DNA of 24,397 nucleotides from Ascidiaceihabitans sp. (GCA_023301665.1 JALZUL010000170.1:1-24397); one strand, 5' to 3'; numbered from the stretch's first letter, positions 8,405 to 17,288 are shown. Made by a program: numbers and translations. Notes: generated by a model from the letters alone, not told the origin.

Positions 8405-9429
8405 CCGTCGCGCGCTCCGTATCTAATTCGGGGGTCCAATAAGACTAGCAAAAGGTCAGAGATCATCGTGCCGATCAAAGTAAGCAGGGCCACAAACATC
8501 AACACAAAGGCCGCTAAGAACTGGTCTTGGGATTTTAGGGCTGTCAGCAATGCTGGCCCGATCGTTTGCAAGCCCAAAACAACCGATACCAAAACAGAAC
8601 CGGATACCATTGCAGGCAACAGGTTCCCAATGTCGGCAACAAAGGGGTTGAACGCCATGCGCAGCGGGTATTTCGCGAGCAAGCGTGAGGGCGCTAAGCC
8701 TTTTGCCTTGGCGGTCTCTACATAGGGTTTTGACAGCTCATCGAGCATATTGGCCCGCAGACGCTGCATCATTGCTGCCGCACCAGATGTGCCAATCACA
8801 AAGGTTGGAACGATGAGGTGAACAAGGATCGACTGGACTTTCGCCAAACTCATTGGTTCGCCTTCATAGATCGGGTTCATCATGCCGCCGATTGGTAGGC
8901 CAAGGTATTTGTGCCCGTAATAAAACAGGATCAAGGCAAGCAGAAAGTTTGGCGTGGCCAAGCCAAGGTAGCCCACAAAAGCGGCCGTATAGTCGACCCA
9001 GCTTTCCGATTTCCATGCCGCTAGAACGCCCAAAGGCAAAGCCACGAGATATACAAAAAGAACCGCAGCGAGGTTCACCAGAACCGTTAACCAAAGCGCA
9101 TCGCCTACGATGTCAGACACTGGGCGATCAAATTCAAAGGACCAGCCAAAGTCGCCTTGCAGCAAGCCAGAAAAGCCTTGTGGCCCCGGAAGCATGCCGA
9201 CCCAGATAAAATACTGTTCCCAAATTGGGCGATCAAGCGCGTATTCGGTGCGTAAGAACTCTGCCTTTGCGACACCTTCGGCCTGACCCGTTGCACGCAA
9301 TTCTGCGATTTGGTTGGACAGGTAGTCACCAGGGGGCAGGTTGATGATGATGAAAACCATGATCGAAACAACCCACAAGGTGAGCAGCATCGTCATCAGG
9401 CGATAGCCTGCATATCTAAGAAACATCAT
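8401..9429 (-). CDS. ABC transporter permease, OppB/YejB type
   Basis: A 342-residue inner-membrane permease that pairs with the downstream OppC-like protein to form the transport channel. It begins with a membrane segment (YRLMTMLLTLWVVSIMVFII), followed by the NLPPGDYLSNQ motif typical of OppB-type permeases. Further hydrophobic spans follow, and an EAA loop (NMLDELSKPYVETAKAKGLAPSR in part) comes near residue 230. The C-terminus LLDPRIRYGARDG is the usual DPR(I/V)RYG ending. Four-base overlaps at both ends (with the binding-protein gene and with the OppC-like gene) indicate translational coupling. The extracytoplasmic loop after the first span is longer than in minimal OppB, in keeping with the enlarged partner. 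Confidence 0.9.
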   Translation of the reverse strand: MMFLRYAGYRLMTMLLTLWVVSIMVFIIINLPPGDYLSNQIAELRATGQAEGVAKAEFLRTEYALDRPIWEQYFIWVGMLPGPQGFSGLLQGDFGWSFEFDRPVSDIVGDALWLTVLVNLAAVLFVYLVALPLGVLAAWKSESWVDYTAAFVGYLGLATPNFLLALILFYYGHKYLGLPIGGMMNPIYEGEPMSLAKVQSILVHLIVPTFVIGTSGAAAMMQRLRANMLDELSKPYVETAKAKGLAPSRLLAKYPLRMAFNPFVADIGNLLPAMVSGSVLVSVVLGLQTIGPALLTALKSQDQFLAAFVLMFVALLTLIGTMISDLLLVLLDPRIRYGARDG

Positions 9430-11345
9430 CGTTTTACCTTAAGGCTTTCTGGCGTGAAAAAGAACTCGTCCATGCGGTGTATGCCGAAATGCGCGCCTGG
9501 TTCCCATGCCCATTTTCCAGTTTCAGGTACATTGCGGAGTGCGTCAGCGACCACAACAGGTTGAGGGGCCTCTGCCAAAATGCCGATGCCGTATTGCTGA
9601 TCGGCGTGTATGCCTAACATTTCGCTCCAGATTTTGCCGCGTTCATCGGGGTCTAGCGTGACCTCCCAAGCGTGCCAAAGATCCATTAATCGTTGTGGCT
9701 CAGGCATATCAATCGGCTCACCTGCAGCTCCGTGGGTTTGCATGTACTGGCCCCACTTGGGCCAAGCAAAGAATTCCTGATGCATAGGTGCAAGGTATTC
9801 CGGCGGCGTAAAGGTTTGTGGCAAACCATTGTCCCAACCAAACCAGATGGCAGCCATCGTTACACCTGCATAGACACGGTTGCGTAGGATGTCGCGGTCA
9901 AGCGGGCGTAATACCAGCTTGATCCCCAGATCGCGCCAGGTGTCCGTGACGATCGCTAGCGCATTTCCAACCTCTTGGCGCTCACCCGCGGTTTCGATCA
10001 CAAATTCCATCGGGCGCCCATCAGGCAACATACGCAGACCAGAGGGCGTGCGTTCGGTCAAACCCATTTCATCCAGTAGTGCATTTGCCGCTGCAAGGTC
10101 ATGGTTGGACCACGCATTCAAATTCTTCGCGTCAAAGAATGGGCTGCGGCTGAGCGCGGTCATGCCGCCTTCTTGCGCTAATCCAAAGTAAAGCGCGCGG
10201 TTGATCATACGCCGGTCAATGCCCATCGAAAGGGCGCGACGAAAACGGACGTCGCGGATCACTTCGCGCCAAACAGGATCAGCAAAATTCAGGTTTGGAT
10301 AGATCGCGATTTGTGACGCAGATCCATTTCCCCATAGGTGGGTCTTGTAGGCTCCGCCATCGGCCTCACCCTTTTTCAGAATAGAGACGTCGCGAAAATC
10401 TAGACCACGAGCCTGTAAATCAGACTCACCTGCATTGGATTTCGCGGCGACGAGTCCAGAACCAACAACTGTCATTTCGACAACGTCGATGTAGGGCAAT
10501 TGAACCCCGTTGCTGTCAACGCGATGATAGTAGGCGTTGCGCACAAACAGTTTGCGGCTGGATTGCCCACGAGTCTCAGCAACCCATGGCTGTAAGGTCG
10601 GCAAATCTGGATTGTCGAACTTGTACATATTGTCGAGTTTGTTGTGCAGTGCGGCCCAGCTGCGCACACGTCTGCTGCGCACGGCCTCAGCCAACGCGTC
10701 GGGGTCATTAAACGCGACATGAAACTGCTTGAGGTAAGCTGAGGGGCGATAAATAAAGGGGGGACGTGCTGCCGCCAAAAGCTGAAGGAAGCGCGGGTTC
10801 GGAGCATCCCATTCCAAAACAACCGTCAGCTCATCGGGAAAGCTCATCCGCCCGATTGTACCTGCCAAACGCATGACATCTGGAGGGCCATTGGGGCTGA
10901 GTTCTTCGTTGTTGGCAACATGGAGCCACCAGTATTCGAAATCGGCAGAGGTAAACGGTGAGCCATCGGACCACTTATGCCCACGACGCAAATGGAGGGT
11001 GTAACGACGGTCATCCTCGATCTCGATATCCCGCAACAAATCGGGGACAATGTTGTATTCATCGTCATAGCCAACCAGTCGGGCATAGCCGTAAACCACC
11101 ATCTGGCGAATGTCTTTCGCACGTGTGATCATCGTGCGCAAAGTGCCACCTTGGTTGCCAAAAGCACGACCCTTTGCGGCGAGATCCACAATCAGCGGAT
11201 CCTGGGGCACACGGGTGTGCACCTCTGGGAAGCCTTCGTGGGACAGTTGGTCGAGCCAATAGGCGCTTTCTTTTACCTCAAGTGAGACAGCTGGGCTGGT
11301 CCAAAAGAAGGCAAGTGTAAAAAGGGTGAGGATACGTTTAAGCAT
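9426..11345 (-). CDS. ABC transporter substrate-binding protein, family 5 (large)
   Basis: Periplasmic receptor that captures the solute and delivers it to the permeases. From ATG 11345 the product has 639 residues and opens with a signal peptide, MLKRILTLFTLAFFWTSPAVS, with likely cleavage near residue 21. An upstream extension of the frame to 11504 lies inside the ATPase gene, lacks export features and is rejected. Family 5 (SBP_bac_5) features are VVYGYARLVGYDDEYNIVPDLLRDIEI and LHLRRGHKWSDGSPFTSADFEYWW, the latter being the classic W-SDG-PFTA-D motif, plus SMGIDRRMINRALYFG in the second half. It is about 100 residues longer than a typical OppA/DppA. It overlaps the upstream ATPase gene by eight bases. 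Peptides are possible cargo, but opines, sugars or other oligomers cannot be excluded. Confidence 0.9.
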   Translation of the reverse strand: MLKRILTLFTLAFFWTSPAVSLEVKESAYWLDQLSHEGFPEVHTRVPQDPLIVDLAAKGRAFGNQGGTLRTMITRAKDIRQMVVYGYARLVGYDDEYNIVPDLLRDIEIEDDRRYTLHLRRGHKWSDGSPFTSADFEYWWLHVANNEELSPNGPPDVMRLAGTIGRMSFPDELTVVLEWDAPNPRFLQLLAAARPPFIYRPSAYLKQFHVAFNDPDALAEAVRSRRVRSWAALHNKLDNMYKFDNPDLPTLQPWVAETRGQSSRKLFVRNAYYHRVDSNGVQLPYIDVVEMTVVGSGLVAAKSNAGESDLQARGLDFRDVSILKKGEADGGAYKTHLWGNGSASQIAIYPNLNFADPVWREVIRDVRFRRALSMGIDRRMINRALYFGLAQEGGMTALSRSPFFDAKNLNAWSNHDLAAANALLDEMGLTERTPSGLRMLPDGRPMEFVIETAGERQEVGNALAIVTDTWRDLGIKLVLRPLDRDILRNRVYAGVTMAAIWFGWDNGLPQTFTPPEYLAPMHQEFFAWPKWGQYMQTHGAAGEPIDMPEPQRLMDLWHAWEVTLDPDERGKIWSEMLGIHADQQYGIGILAEAPQPVVVADALRNVPETGKWAWEPGAHFGIHRMDEFFFTPESLKVKR

Positions 11346-13104
11346 GGCAGCGTACCTTATGACCGGGTTCAATTTCGTGCAGCTCTGGCGCGATGCCTTG
11401 ATCAAAGCGATAGAGCTCTGGCCAGCTCTCGGGTGATCCAGCGCCTTGCGAGACGAGGTTAAGATCGATCGGTCGATGGACATCGGGCTCTGGCTGGGCG
11501 GCAATCAAAGCTTGGGTGTAGGGGTGGCGCGGATTGTAAAACAACGTGTCTGGTGGTGCTTGCTCAACAACGACACCGCGCCGCATTACCGCAACTTCAT
11601 CAGCAATACGTGCCACCACGGCAAGGTCGTGACTGATGAACAGATATGACAGCCCCATGTCGTCACGAATATCTTCGAGCAAGGAAAGGATTTGTTCTTG
11701 AACTGACACATCCAAAGCAGAGGTCGGTTCATCACATACCAACAAGGATGGATCTAACGTAAGAGCCCGCGCAATCGAAAGGCGCTGACGTTGGCCACCA
11801 GAAAAGGCATGCGGATAGCGCGTTAGCATGTCGGGGTCTAACCCAACCCATCGTAACATTTCAGCGGCCTTGTCGCGGCGGTCTGAGCGGTTTCCGATGT
11901 TGTGGATTTCCATAGGCTCAGTCAGAGCTTCTTGAACGCGCATCCGCGGCGACAAAGAAGAATAGGGGTCTTGAAACACCATCTGTGCTTTGCGCTGAAA
12001 CGCGATCCGCTGCGTGCGGGACATAGCATGGACAGGCAACGCTTCGCCGCCCGCGTCAGGGCGGAATAAAACTTGGCTGCCTTCATCAGGAATTTCTGCA
12101 CCTAAGGCAATGCGCGCACAGGTGGTCTTGCCTGACCCGCTTTCGCCAACAACAGCAACGGTCTTACCACGTGGCAATGACAAGTTGACGTCGATACAGG
12201 CGTGAACCTTTTTGACAGCCTTCCAGCCTCCAGCGCGCACATTATAGGTCTTGCAGACACTTTTGAGATCGAGGATCAGATCGTCATATTTTAGCGGCGC
12301 GGCTGGCTCTGCCACTTTCGGAATACGCGGCGCGGCGGCAAATAGCTTTTGGGTGTAGGGATGGCCGGGTGCGCCTAGAACGGCTGGTGCCGTTCCGCTC
12401 TCCATGATGCGGCCTTTGTTCATCACCACAACTTTTTCCGCCATGTTGGCCACGACGCCAAGGTCATGGGTGACAAGAATTACGGCCATGCCGGTTTCTT
12501 TTTGTAGGTCTTTGATCAGACCAAGAACCTGAGCCTGAGTGGTCACATCCAAAGCCGTTGTGGGTTCATCCGCTATAAGCAAATCAGGTTTCGCAACCAT
12601 TGCCATCGCGATCATAGCGCGCTGTTGCATGCCGCCTGACATCTCGAAAGGGTATGCGCGAAAGGCACGCTCGGGGTCGACAAACCCGACCTTTTCAAAC
12701 GTCTCGATGACCGCGACTTTTGCGTCCTTTTTGGACAGGCCGCGATGCAGGTGCAAAACTTCGGCCACTTGGTTGCCTATACGGTGAAGCGGCGACAACG
12801 AGCGCATGGGCTCTTGAAAGATCATCGAAATCCGATCGCCGCGTACGTCCCGCATGTTTCGCTCACTTAGGCTCAATAGATCGACGGGCCCATCTTTGCC
12901 AAATTTGATCTGCCCAGAGCGAAGTTGGGCGGTTTCAGGAAGGATGCGCAAAACAGAACGACAGGTCAGAGTTTTACCCGAACCACTTTCCCCAACCAGG
13001 GCTAATGTCTCGCCGGGGTCTATTGAAAAATTAACATCTTGCACAATCGATGGGGCATCGCCAAATCCGATTGATAGCCCTTGTACGTCCAATAGAGGTG
13101 TCAT
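11338..13104 (-). CDS. ABC transporter ATP-binding protein with two fused ATPase domains (OppD-OppF/YejF type)
   Basis: Cytoplasmic motor of the importer. From ATG 13104 it has 588 residues and contains two complete nucleotide-binding domains. Domain 1 has Walker A GESGSGKT (38-45), signature SGGMQQR (156-162) and Walker B LLIADEP. Domain 2 has Walker A GESGSGKT (320-327), signature SGGQRQR (435-441) and Walker B LLVCDEP. Each is followed by the oligopeptide-type HPYTQ extension (HPYTQKLFAAAPR, HPYTQALIAAQPE). All catalytic motifs look intact, so both sites should work. I chose ATG 13104 because AGGAAG lies at 13114-13109. The longer frame begins at TTG 13161 without such a site. It is the first gene of a four-gene operon whose order is ATPase, binding protein, permease, permease. 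Confidence 0.93.
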   Translation of the reverse strand: MTPLLDVQGLSIGFGDAPSIVQDVNFSIDPGETLALVGESGSGKTLTCRSVLRILPETAQLRSGQIKFGKDGPVDLLSLSERNMRDVRGDRISMIFQEPMRSLSPLHRIGNQVAEVLHLHRGLSKKDAKVAVIETFEKVGFVDPERAFRAYPFEMSGGMQQRAMIAMAMVAKPDLLIADEPTTALDVTTQAQVLGLIKDLQKETGMAVILVTHDLGVVANMAEKVVVMNKGRIMESGTAPAVLGAPGHPYTQKLFAAAPRIPKVAEPAAPLKYDDLILDLKSVCKTYNVRAGGWKAVKKVHACIDVNLSLPRGKTVAVVGESGSGKTTCARIALGAEIPDEGSQVLFRPDAGGEALPVHAMSRTQRIAFQRKAQMVFQDPYSSLSPRMRVQEALTEPMEIHNIGNRSDRRDKAAEMLRWVGLDPDMLTRYPHAFSGGQRQRLSIARALTLDPSLLVCDEPTSALDVSVQEQILSLLEDIRDDMGLSYLFISHDLAVVARIADEVAVMRRGVVVEQAPPDTLFYNPRHPYTQALIAAQPEPDVHRPIDLNLVSQGAGSPESWPELYRFDQGIAPELHEIEPGHKVRCHA

Positions 13105-13313
13105 TTTTCTTCCTGTTTCCGAGCTGCCTGATAGCGGTAACTCTCGTTGAACGGCAGTCAAGCCTGATTCCGCTCGTTAGTCCAGCCAATCGGTTCACAA
13201 GTTTGAGAATATACTGAAATTTCGTTTAATTGCATCATGGCTTTGTTCGGATTACCTAGAACCATAAGATCCAAGCACCTAAGTGCGATCATCTGACTTA
13301 AAGGAATAACAAT
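13105..13313. other. Divergent intergenic region (ABC operon / methyltransferase)
   Basis: This 209-base, AT-richer stretch must carry the promoters of the leftward ABC operon and the rightward methyltransferase gene. Rightward, a good sigma-70-like pair is visible and listed separately. Leftward, a TATATT (13213-13208) resembles a -10 box but its -35 partner is poor. No ORF or stable hairpin was seen. Confidence 0.5.
13203..13230 (+). promoter_or_regulatory. Possible sigma-70-type promoter for the methyltransferase gene
   Basis: TTGAGA (13203-13208) and TTTAAT (13225-13230) are separated by 16 bases; each box matches the consensus at five of six positions. The predicted transcript would start near 13237 and have a leader of roughly 75 bases before the ATG at 13314. 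This is found by eye only, in an AT-rich stretch where chance matches are likely. Confidence 0.35.
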
Positions 13314-13802
13314 ATGAGCAGCCGTCTAGACCTATTTATCGACCGCATGGTGTCGCAACGCGCCTGTTTAAATCACGCCGCCGAGTTGACAAAAGACATG
13401 GCGGGCCCTGTCTTTGAGTTGGGCCTTGGCAATGGGCGAACCTATCACCACATGCGTGCAATTATGCCCAACCGAAATATCCACGTCTTTGAGCGGGCTG
13501 TTGCGTCTCATCCCGACAGCACGCCACCCGAGGAAATGATGTTTCTAGGTGATGTGTACGAAACACTGCCCGAAGCATTGGCGCGTTTCGGACCAACGGC
13601 TAGCCTTATTCACGCGGATCTTGGGGGGCACAATGCAGCCAAAAATGTTGAGTTCGCGCGAAACCTGTCGCCCGTGATTGAGCCGCTTTTGGCCAAAGGT
13701 GGCTTGATGGTTTCAAGCGATAGGATGTTCTTTTCTGATCTTGTTGAGATCGAGCTTCCTGAGCACGCGGTGCAAGGGCGATGCTTCATTTACAAACGAT
13801 AA
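13314..13802 (+). CDS. Small class I SAM-dependent methyltransferase (PF12692-like)
   Basis: A 162-residue protein resembling the short S-adenosylmethionine methyltransferase family Methyltransf_17 (PF12692), recognised from memory. The N-terminus is MSSRLDLFIDRMVSQRACLN. Motif I of the Rossmann methyltransferase fold is VFELGLGNGRTYHHMR (residues 33-48), followed by an acidic strand end (VFERAVASHP) and a motif IV-like LIHADLGGHN. The C-terminal strands are short. AAGGA eight bases upstream supports the ATG. It stands alone between the divergent ABC operon and the beta-oxidation operon, 175 bases upstream of the latter in the same direction, so co-transcription is possible but not indicated. 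Substrate and role are unknown; such minimal proteins may methylate small molecules or only bind SAM. Confidence 0.82.
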   Translation: MSSRLDLFIDRMVSQRACLNHAAELTKDMAGPVFELGLGNGRTYHHMRAIMPNRNIHVFERAVASHPDSTPPEEMMFLGDVYETLPEALARFGPTASLIHADLGGHNAAKNVEFARNLSPVIEPLLAKGGLMVSSDRMFFSDLVEIELPEHAVQGRCFIYKR

Positions 13803-13906
13803 CCTTTGAGACAGCTCAAAAGTGACGCTGCGACGCAATGCACCTGAGGCATGAGGTATCTCTTGCCGTTTTAAAGAATTGAAGACTAACCTGAACGCAT
13901 CAAAGT

Positions 13907-13938
13907 GAAACGCCATTCCGCCAGTCGGAATGGGTTTC
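13907..13938. promoter_or_regulatory. Inverted repeat upstream of the beta-oxidation operon
   Basis: CCATTCCG (13913-13920) and CGGAATGG (13926-13933) form a perfect 8-base inverted repeat with a 5-base loop. With one bulged G it extends by GAAAC / GTTTC to a 13-pair imperfect stem over 13907-13938. It lies about 40 bases before the proposed start of the hydratase/dehydrogenase gene. A dyad of this size could be an operator for a TetR- or GntR-type regulator. It could also be the terminator of the methyltransferase gene, but the following sequence (AAGGCTTTTACC) is a poor T-tract. The repeat is certain; its function is inferred. Confidence 0.5.
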
Positions 13939-13977
13939 AAGGCTTTTACCTGTTGATTGCGTTTGGGAGCGTTCATT

Positions 13978-16065
13978 TTGTCTGATAAAGTTGCTTATAC
14001 CCGCCACGATAATATTGCGGTCCTCACCATCAAAAATCCGCCTGTGAATGCGCTTAGCCAAGCTGTGCGTCAGGGGTTGATGGATCAAATGGACCACGCC
14101 GAAGCGGACACAGGCGTTGATGCGGTGGTGATCGTTGGTGACGGTCGGGCCTTTATCGCCGGTGCGGATATCACTGAATTTGGCAAACCACCTATGGCGC
14201 CGTCTTTGCCGGATGTTGTGGATCGGATCGAGGCCTCCCCGTTATTGGTAATTGCAGCAATGCACGGTGTGTCACTAGGGGGCGGGCTTGAGGTTGCGAT
14301 GGGCTGCCATTACCGGATCGCGGTTCCGTCTGCGCGGATCGGACTGCCCGAGGTGCACCTTGGGCTTATTCCGGGGGCTGGCGGCACGCAGCGTTTGCCA
14401 CGTCTGATTGGGGTGGCGGCGGCGCTCGATGTCATGACAACTGGTCGTCAAGTTGGTGCGTCTGAGGCACTTGAGATGGGTGTGATCGATACAATCAAAG
14501 ACGGCAACCCGTTGGAAAATGGTCTGAGTTTTGCGGCTGAGTTGCTTGAAGGAAAGGCATCACGCCGCCCAGTGAGCGAAATGCCTGCCCCTGAAGGGAT
14601 CGATTGGGATGCAGCCTATGAGGCGACATTGGTCCGTGGGCGAGGGCAAATTTCACCGGCCCAATGCGTTCGGGCTGTTCAAGCAAGCGTTGAAAGGCCC
14701 TTTGCCGAGGGGATGCTGACGGAACGCCAAATCTTCATGGAGCTTCTCAAGTCCGATCAAAGCAAGGGGATGATCCACGCCTTCTTTTCTGAAAGGGCGG
14801 TTGGGCATCTGCCAGAACTTAAAGGTGTAGCGCCGCGGGTGATTGAGCATATTGGCGTGATTGGTGGCGGCACAATGGGGGCTGGGATTGCGACGGCTGC
14901 GCTGCTGTCAGGGCTTCGGGTGAGTTTGCTTGAAATGACCGCTCAAGCGGGCGAGGCGGCCCACGCGCGGATCTCTGGAAATCTATCGGGTGCCTTGAAA
15001 CGTGGGAAAATCACACCTGAGCAACATGACACGATCTTATCCCAAGCCTTGAGGGTGATTACTGATTATCAAGGGTTGGCTGACGTTGATCTGGTGATCG
15101 AAGCGGTGTTTGAGGATATGTCCGTTAAAAAGCAAGTATTCACGCAGCTGGATGCGGTGTGCAAACAGGGCGCCATTCTTGCGACGAATACGTCCTATTT
15201 GGATGTCGACGAAATTGCTGCTGCGACATCACGCCCGCAAGATGTTATTGGTCTCCACTTCTTTTCGCCGGCTCATGTGATGAAGCTGCTGGAAATCGTG
15301 GTGGCGGATAAGACAGCAATCGATGTTGTCGCTACAGGGTTCGAACTGGGCAAACGACTAAAGAAAATCAACGTGCGCGCTGGTGTCTGTGACGGCTTTA
15401 TTGGCAACCGCATCCTAGCAACCTATCGATCAGCGTCAGACCAAATGATTTTGGAAGGGGCCTCGCCCTATGCCATAGATGCGGCTCTTGAAGCTTTCGG
15501 GTTTGCGATGGGGCCATATGCTGTCGCTGATCTGGCCGGCCTTGATATCGGATGGGCGGTCCGCAAACGCAAACGGGCCGAACTCGGCGTCGAAGGTGCC
15601 AGGACGTATGCGGACAAACTGTGCGAGGCTGGGCATTTTGGCCAGAAAACGGGCAAAGGCTACTATGATTACGCCGCCGGTTTGAAAGCCCGCGTTCCCA
15701 ACCCTGATGTCTTGGAACTGATTGCCCAAGAACGGTCGGAAACAGGCATAACCCCGATTGAGTTTACCGCCGCGCAAATTGTGCGTCGTTATATGGCGGC
15801 CATGGTGAACGAAGCCGCCAAAGTGGTGGGCGAAGGCGTCGCACGTCGACCACTCGATGTGGATATGACCTTGTTGTTTGGCTACGGGTTCCCCCGATAC
15901 CATGGCGGACCTTTGAAATGGGCCGACATCGTTGGTCTGCCTGACCTGCTGGCGGATATTGAGGAATGTGCAAAACAGGATCCGGCGTTTTGGGAACCCG
16001 CACCTTTGCTCAAAGAGTTGGTGGCCGCAGGTAAAACATTTGATGATTTGAACAAAGCGGGCTGA
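13978..16065 (+). CDS. Bifunctional enoyl-CoA hydratase / 3-hydroxyacyl-CoA dehydrogenase
   Basis: Carries out the second and third steps of beta-oxidation: hydration of enoyl-CoA, then NAD+-dependent oxidation of 3-hydroxyacyl-CoA. The N-terminal crotonase domain has FIAGADI, HGVSLGGGLEVAMG with one catalytic Glu (about 105), and LPEVHLGLIPGAGGTQRLP with the second (about 125). The dehydrogenase half opens with the dinucleotide motif IGVIGGGTMGAGIA near residue 295. It has the catalytic His and Glu twelve residues apart in HFFSPAHVMKLLEIV (about 427 and 439). At 695 residues it matches the monofunctional-subunit FadB/FadJ/PimF size. I chose TTG 13978 (then SDKVAYTRHDN) because GGGAG lies eight bases upstream; an earlier TTG at 13957 is less likely. 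It leads a four-gene operon with two acyl-CoA dehydrogenases and an acyl-CoA synthetase. Confidence 0.93.
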   Translation: MSDKVAYTRHDNIAVLTIKNPPVNALSQAVRQGLMDQMDHAEADTGVDAVVIVGDGRAFIAGADITEFGKPPMAPSLPDVVDRIEASPLLVIAAMHGVSLGGGLEVAMGCHYRIAVPSARIGLPEVHLGLIPGAGGTQRLPRLIGVAAALDVMTTGRQVGASEALEMGVIDTIKDGNPLENGLSFAAELLEGKASRRPVSEMPAPEGIDWDAAYEATLVRGRGQISPAQCVRAVQASVERPFAEGMLTERQIFMELLKSDQSKGMIHAFFSERAVGHLPELKGVAPRVIEHIGVIGGGTMGAGIATAALLSGLRVSLLEMTAQAGEAAHARISGNLSGALKRGKITPEQHDTILSQALRVITDYQGLADVDLVIEAVFEDMSVKKQVFTQLDAVCKQGAILATNTSYLDVDEIAAATSRPQDVIGLHFFSPAHVMKLLEIVVADKTAIDVVATGFELGKRLKKINVRAGVCDGFIGNRILATYRSASDQMILEGASPYAIDAALEAFGFAMGPYAVADLAGLDIGWAVRKRKRAELGVEGARTYADKLCEAGHFGQKTGKGYYDYAAGLKARVPNPDVLELIAQERSETGITPIEFTAAQIVRRYMAAMVNEAAKVVGEGVARRPLDVDMTLLFGYGFPRYHGGPLKWADIVGLPDLLADIEECAKQDPAFWEPAPLLKELVAAGKTFDDLNKAG

Positions 16066-16091
16066 ACAGCCGCTGATGGGGGAAGCAAACA

Positions 16092-17285
16092 ATGGATTTA
16101 AGCTATTCTGACGAAGACTTGGCGTTTCGCGATAAGGTCCGTGCCTTCTTGGATGAAAAGCTGACCAAAGACCTGTCTGACAAGATACGTCTTGGTGCAG
16201 ATCTCAGCAAGGCAGACATGGATGGTTGGCACGCAACTTTGAACGCCCAAGGATGGTTGGCACCCAACTGGCCAAAGGAATACGGCGGCGCGGAATGGAA
16301 CGCCGTTCAGCGCCACATTTTCGAGGACGAGTGCGCCCGTGCTCATGCACCACGTATTGTGCCGTTTGGCTTGGGCATGTTGGCCCCCGTGTTGCAAAAG
16401 TTTGGCAATCAAAAGCAAAAGGATCATTGGCTGCCACGCATTCTGTCGGGCGAAGACTGGTGGTGTCAGGGCTATTCCGAACCGGGCGCGGGCTCGGATT
16501 TGGCCTCGCTTAAAACCAAAGCCGTGCGTGAGGGCGACCACTATATCGTCAATGGGCAAAAGACGTGGACGACCCTTGGCCAACACGCGAACATGATCTT
16601 TTGTCTCGTGCGCACCGATAGCACGGTGAAACAACAGGAAGGCATTTCCTTCCTACTGATCGACATGGACACCCCCGGCATCGAAGTACGCCCGATCATT
16701 TTGTTGGATGGCACTCACGAGGTGAACGAGGTCTGGTTCACAGATGTCAAAGTGCCAGTTGAGAACCTTGTCGGAGAAGAGAACAAGGGTTGGACCTACG
16801 CCAAATATTTGCTCACACATGAGCGAACAAACATCGCAGGGGTCGGGTTTTCGACCGCTGGTTTGGCGGCAGTCAAGCGGATCGCCAAGGCCGAGATGTC
16901 GGGCGGCAAACCATTGATGCAGAACCCGCATTTCGCAGCACGTGTTGCACAGGTCGAAATTGACCTGATGGCCATGAGCACCACCAATTTGCGTATCATT
17001 TCACAAGCGGCAGCCGGTGGTGCACCCGGTGTCGAGGCATCCATGCTCAAGGTGAAAGGGTCAATCATCCGCCAAGAGATCAACGACCTCGCGCGTCGTG
17101 CGGTGGGCCCTTACGCGATGCCTTTTGCCTCTGAAGCGGTCGAAGGCAGCAATGAACCGCTTCCCGATCCACACGAGGCTGGGCCGGTGGCCGCCCAGTA
17201 TTTCAATAATCGCAAGTTGTCGATTTTCGGGGGATCAAACGAGATCCAGCGTGGGATCATTGCTAAAGTAAAGATGGGGGGCTGA
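16092..17285 (+). CDS. Acyl-CoA dehydrogenase, large (catalytic) subunit, PimC-like
   Basis: FAD enzyme introducing the alpha,beta double bond in an acyl-CoA, the first step of beta-oxidation. At 397 residues it resembles pimeloyl-CoA dehydrogenase large subunit (PimC). FAD/substrate segments are WWCQGYSEPGAGSDLASLKT (about 123-142) and NGQKTWTTLGQ. A Glu at residue 244 (THERTNIAG) sits where isovaleryl- and long-chain acyl-CoA dehydrogenases keep their catalytic base. The other usual position is Gly380 (IFGGSNEIQ), where MCAD has Glu376. It starts 26 bases after the hydratase gene with GGGGGA upstream, and ends three bases before the small-subunit gene. The pairing strongly suggests a heteromeric enzyme. 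The likely substrate is a dicarboxylic, branched or cyclic acyl-CoA, by analogy only. Confidence 0.9.
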   Translation: MDLSYSDEDLAFRDKVRAFLDEKLTKDLSDKIRLGADLSKADMDGWHATLNAQGWLAPNWPKEYGGAEWNAVQRHIFEDECARAHAPRIVPFGLGMLAPVLQKFGNQKQKDHWLPRILSGEDWWCQGYSEPGAGSDLASLKTKAVREGDHYIVNGQKTWTTLGQHANMIFCLVRTDSTVKQQEGISFLLIDMDTPGIEVRPIILLDGTHEVNEVWFTDVKVPVENLVGEENKGWTYAKYLLTHERTNIAGVGFSTAGLAAVKRIAKAEMSGGKPLMQNPHFAARVAQVEIDLMAMSTTNLRIISQAAAGGAPGVEASMLKVKGSIIRQEINDLARRAVGPYAMPFASEAVEGSNEPLPDPHEAGPVAAQYFNNRKLSIFGGSNEIQRGIIAKVKMGG

Positions 17286-17288
17286 TCG

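Noticed and set aside
11346..11504. Upstream extension of the binding-protein gene
   Set aside because: It lies inside the ATPase gene, adds a hydrophilic segment before a clear signal peptide, and would bury the export signal.
13805..13820. TTTGAG / CTCAAA inverted repeat just after the methyltransferase stop
   Set aside because: A six-pair AT-rich stem without a T-tract is too weak to call a terminator.
15436..16092. Minus-strand frame of 218 codons
   Set aside because: It is antisense to the dehydrogenase half of the bifunctional beta-oxidation protein and shows no motif.
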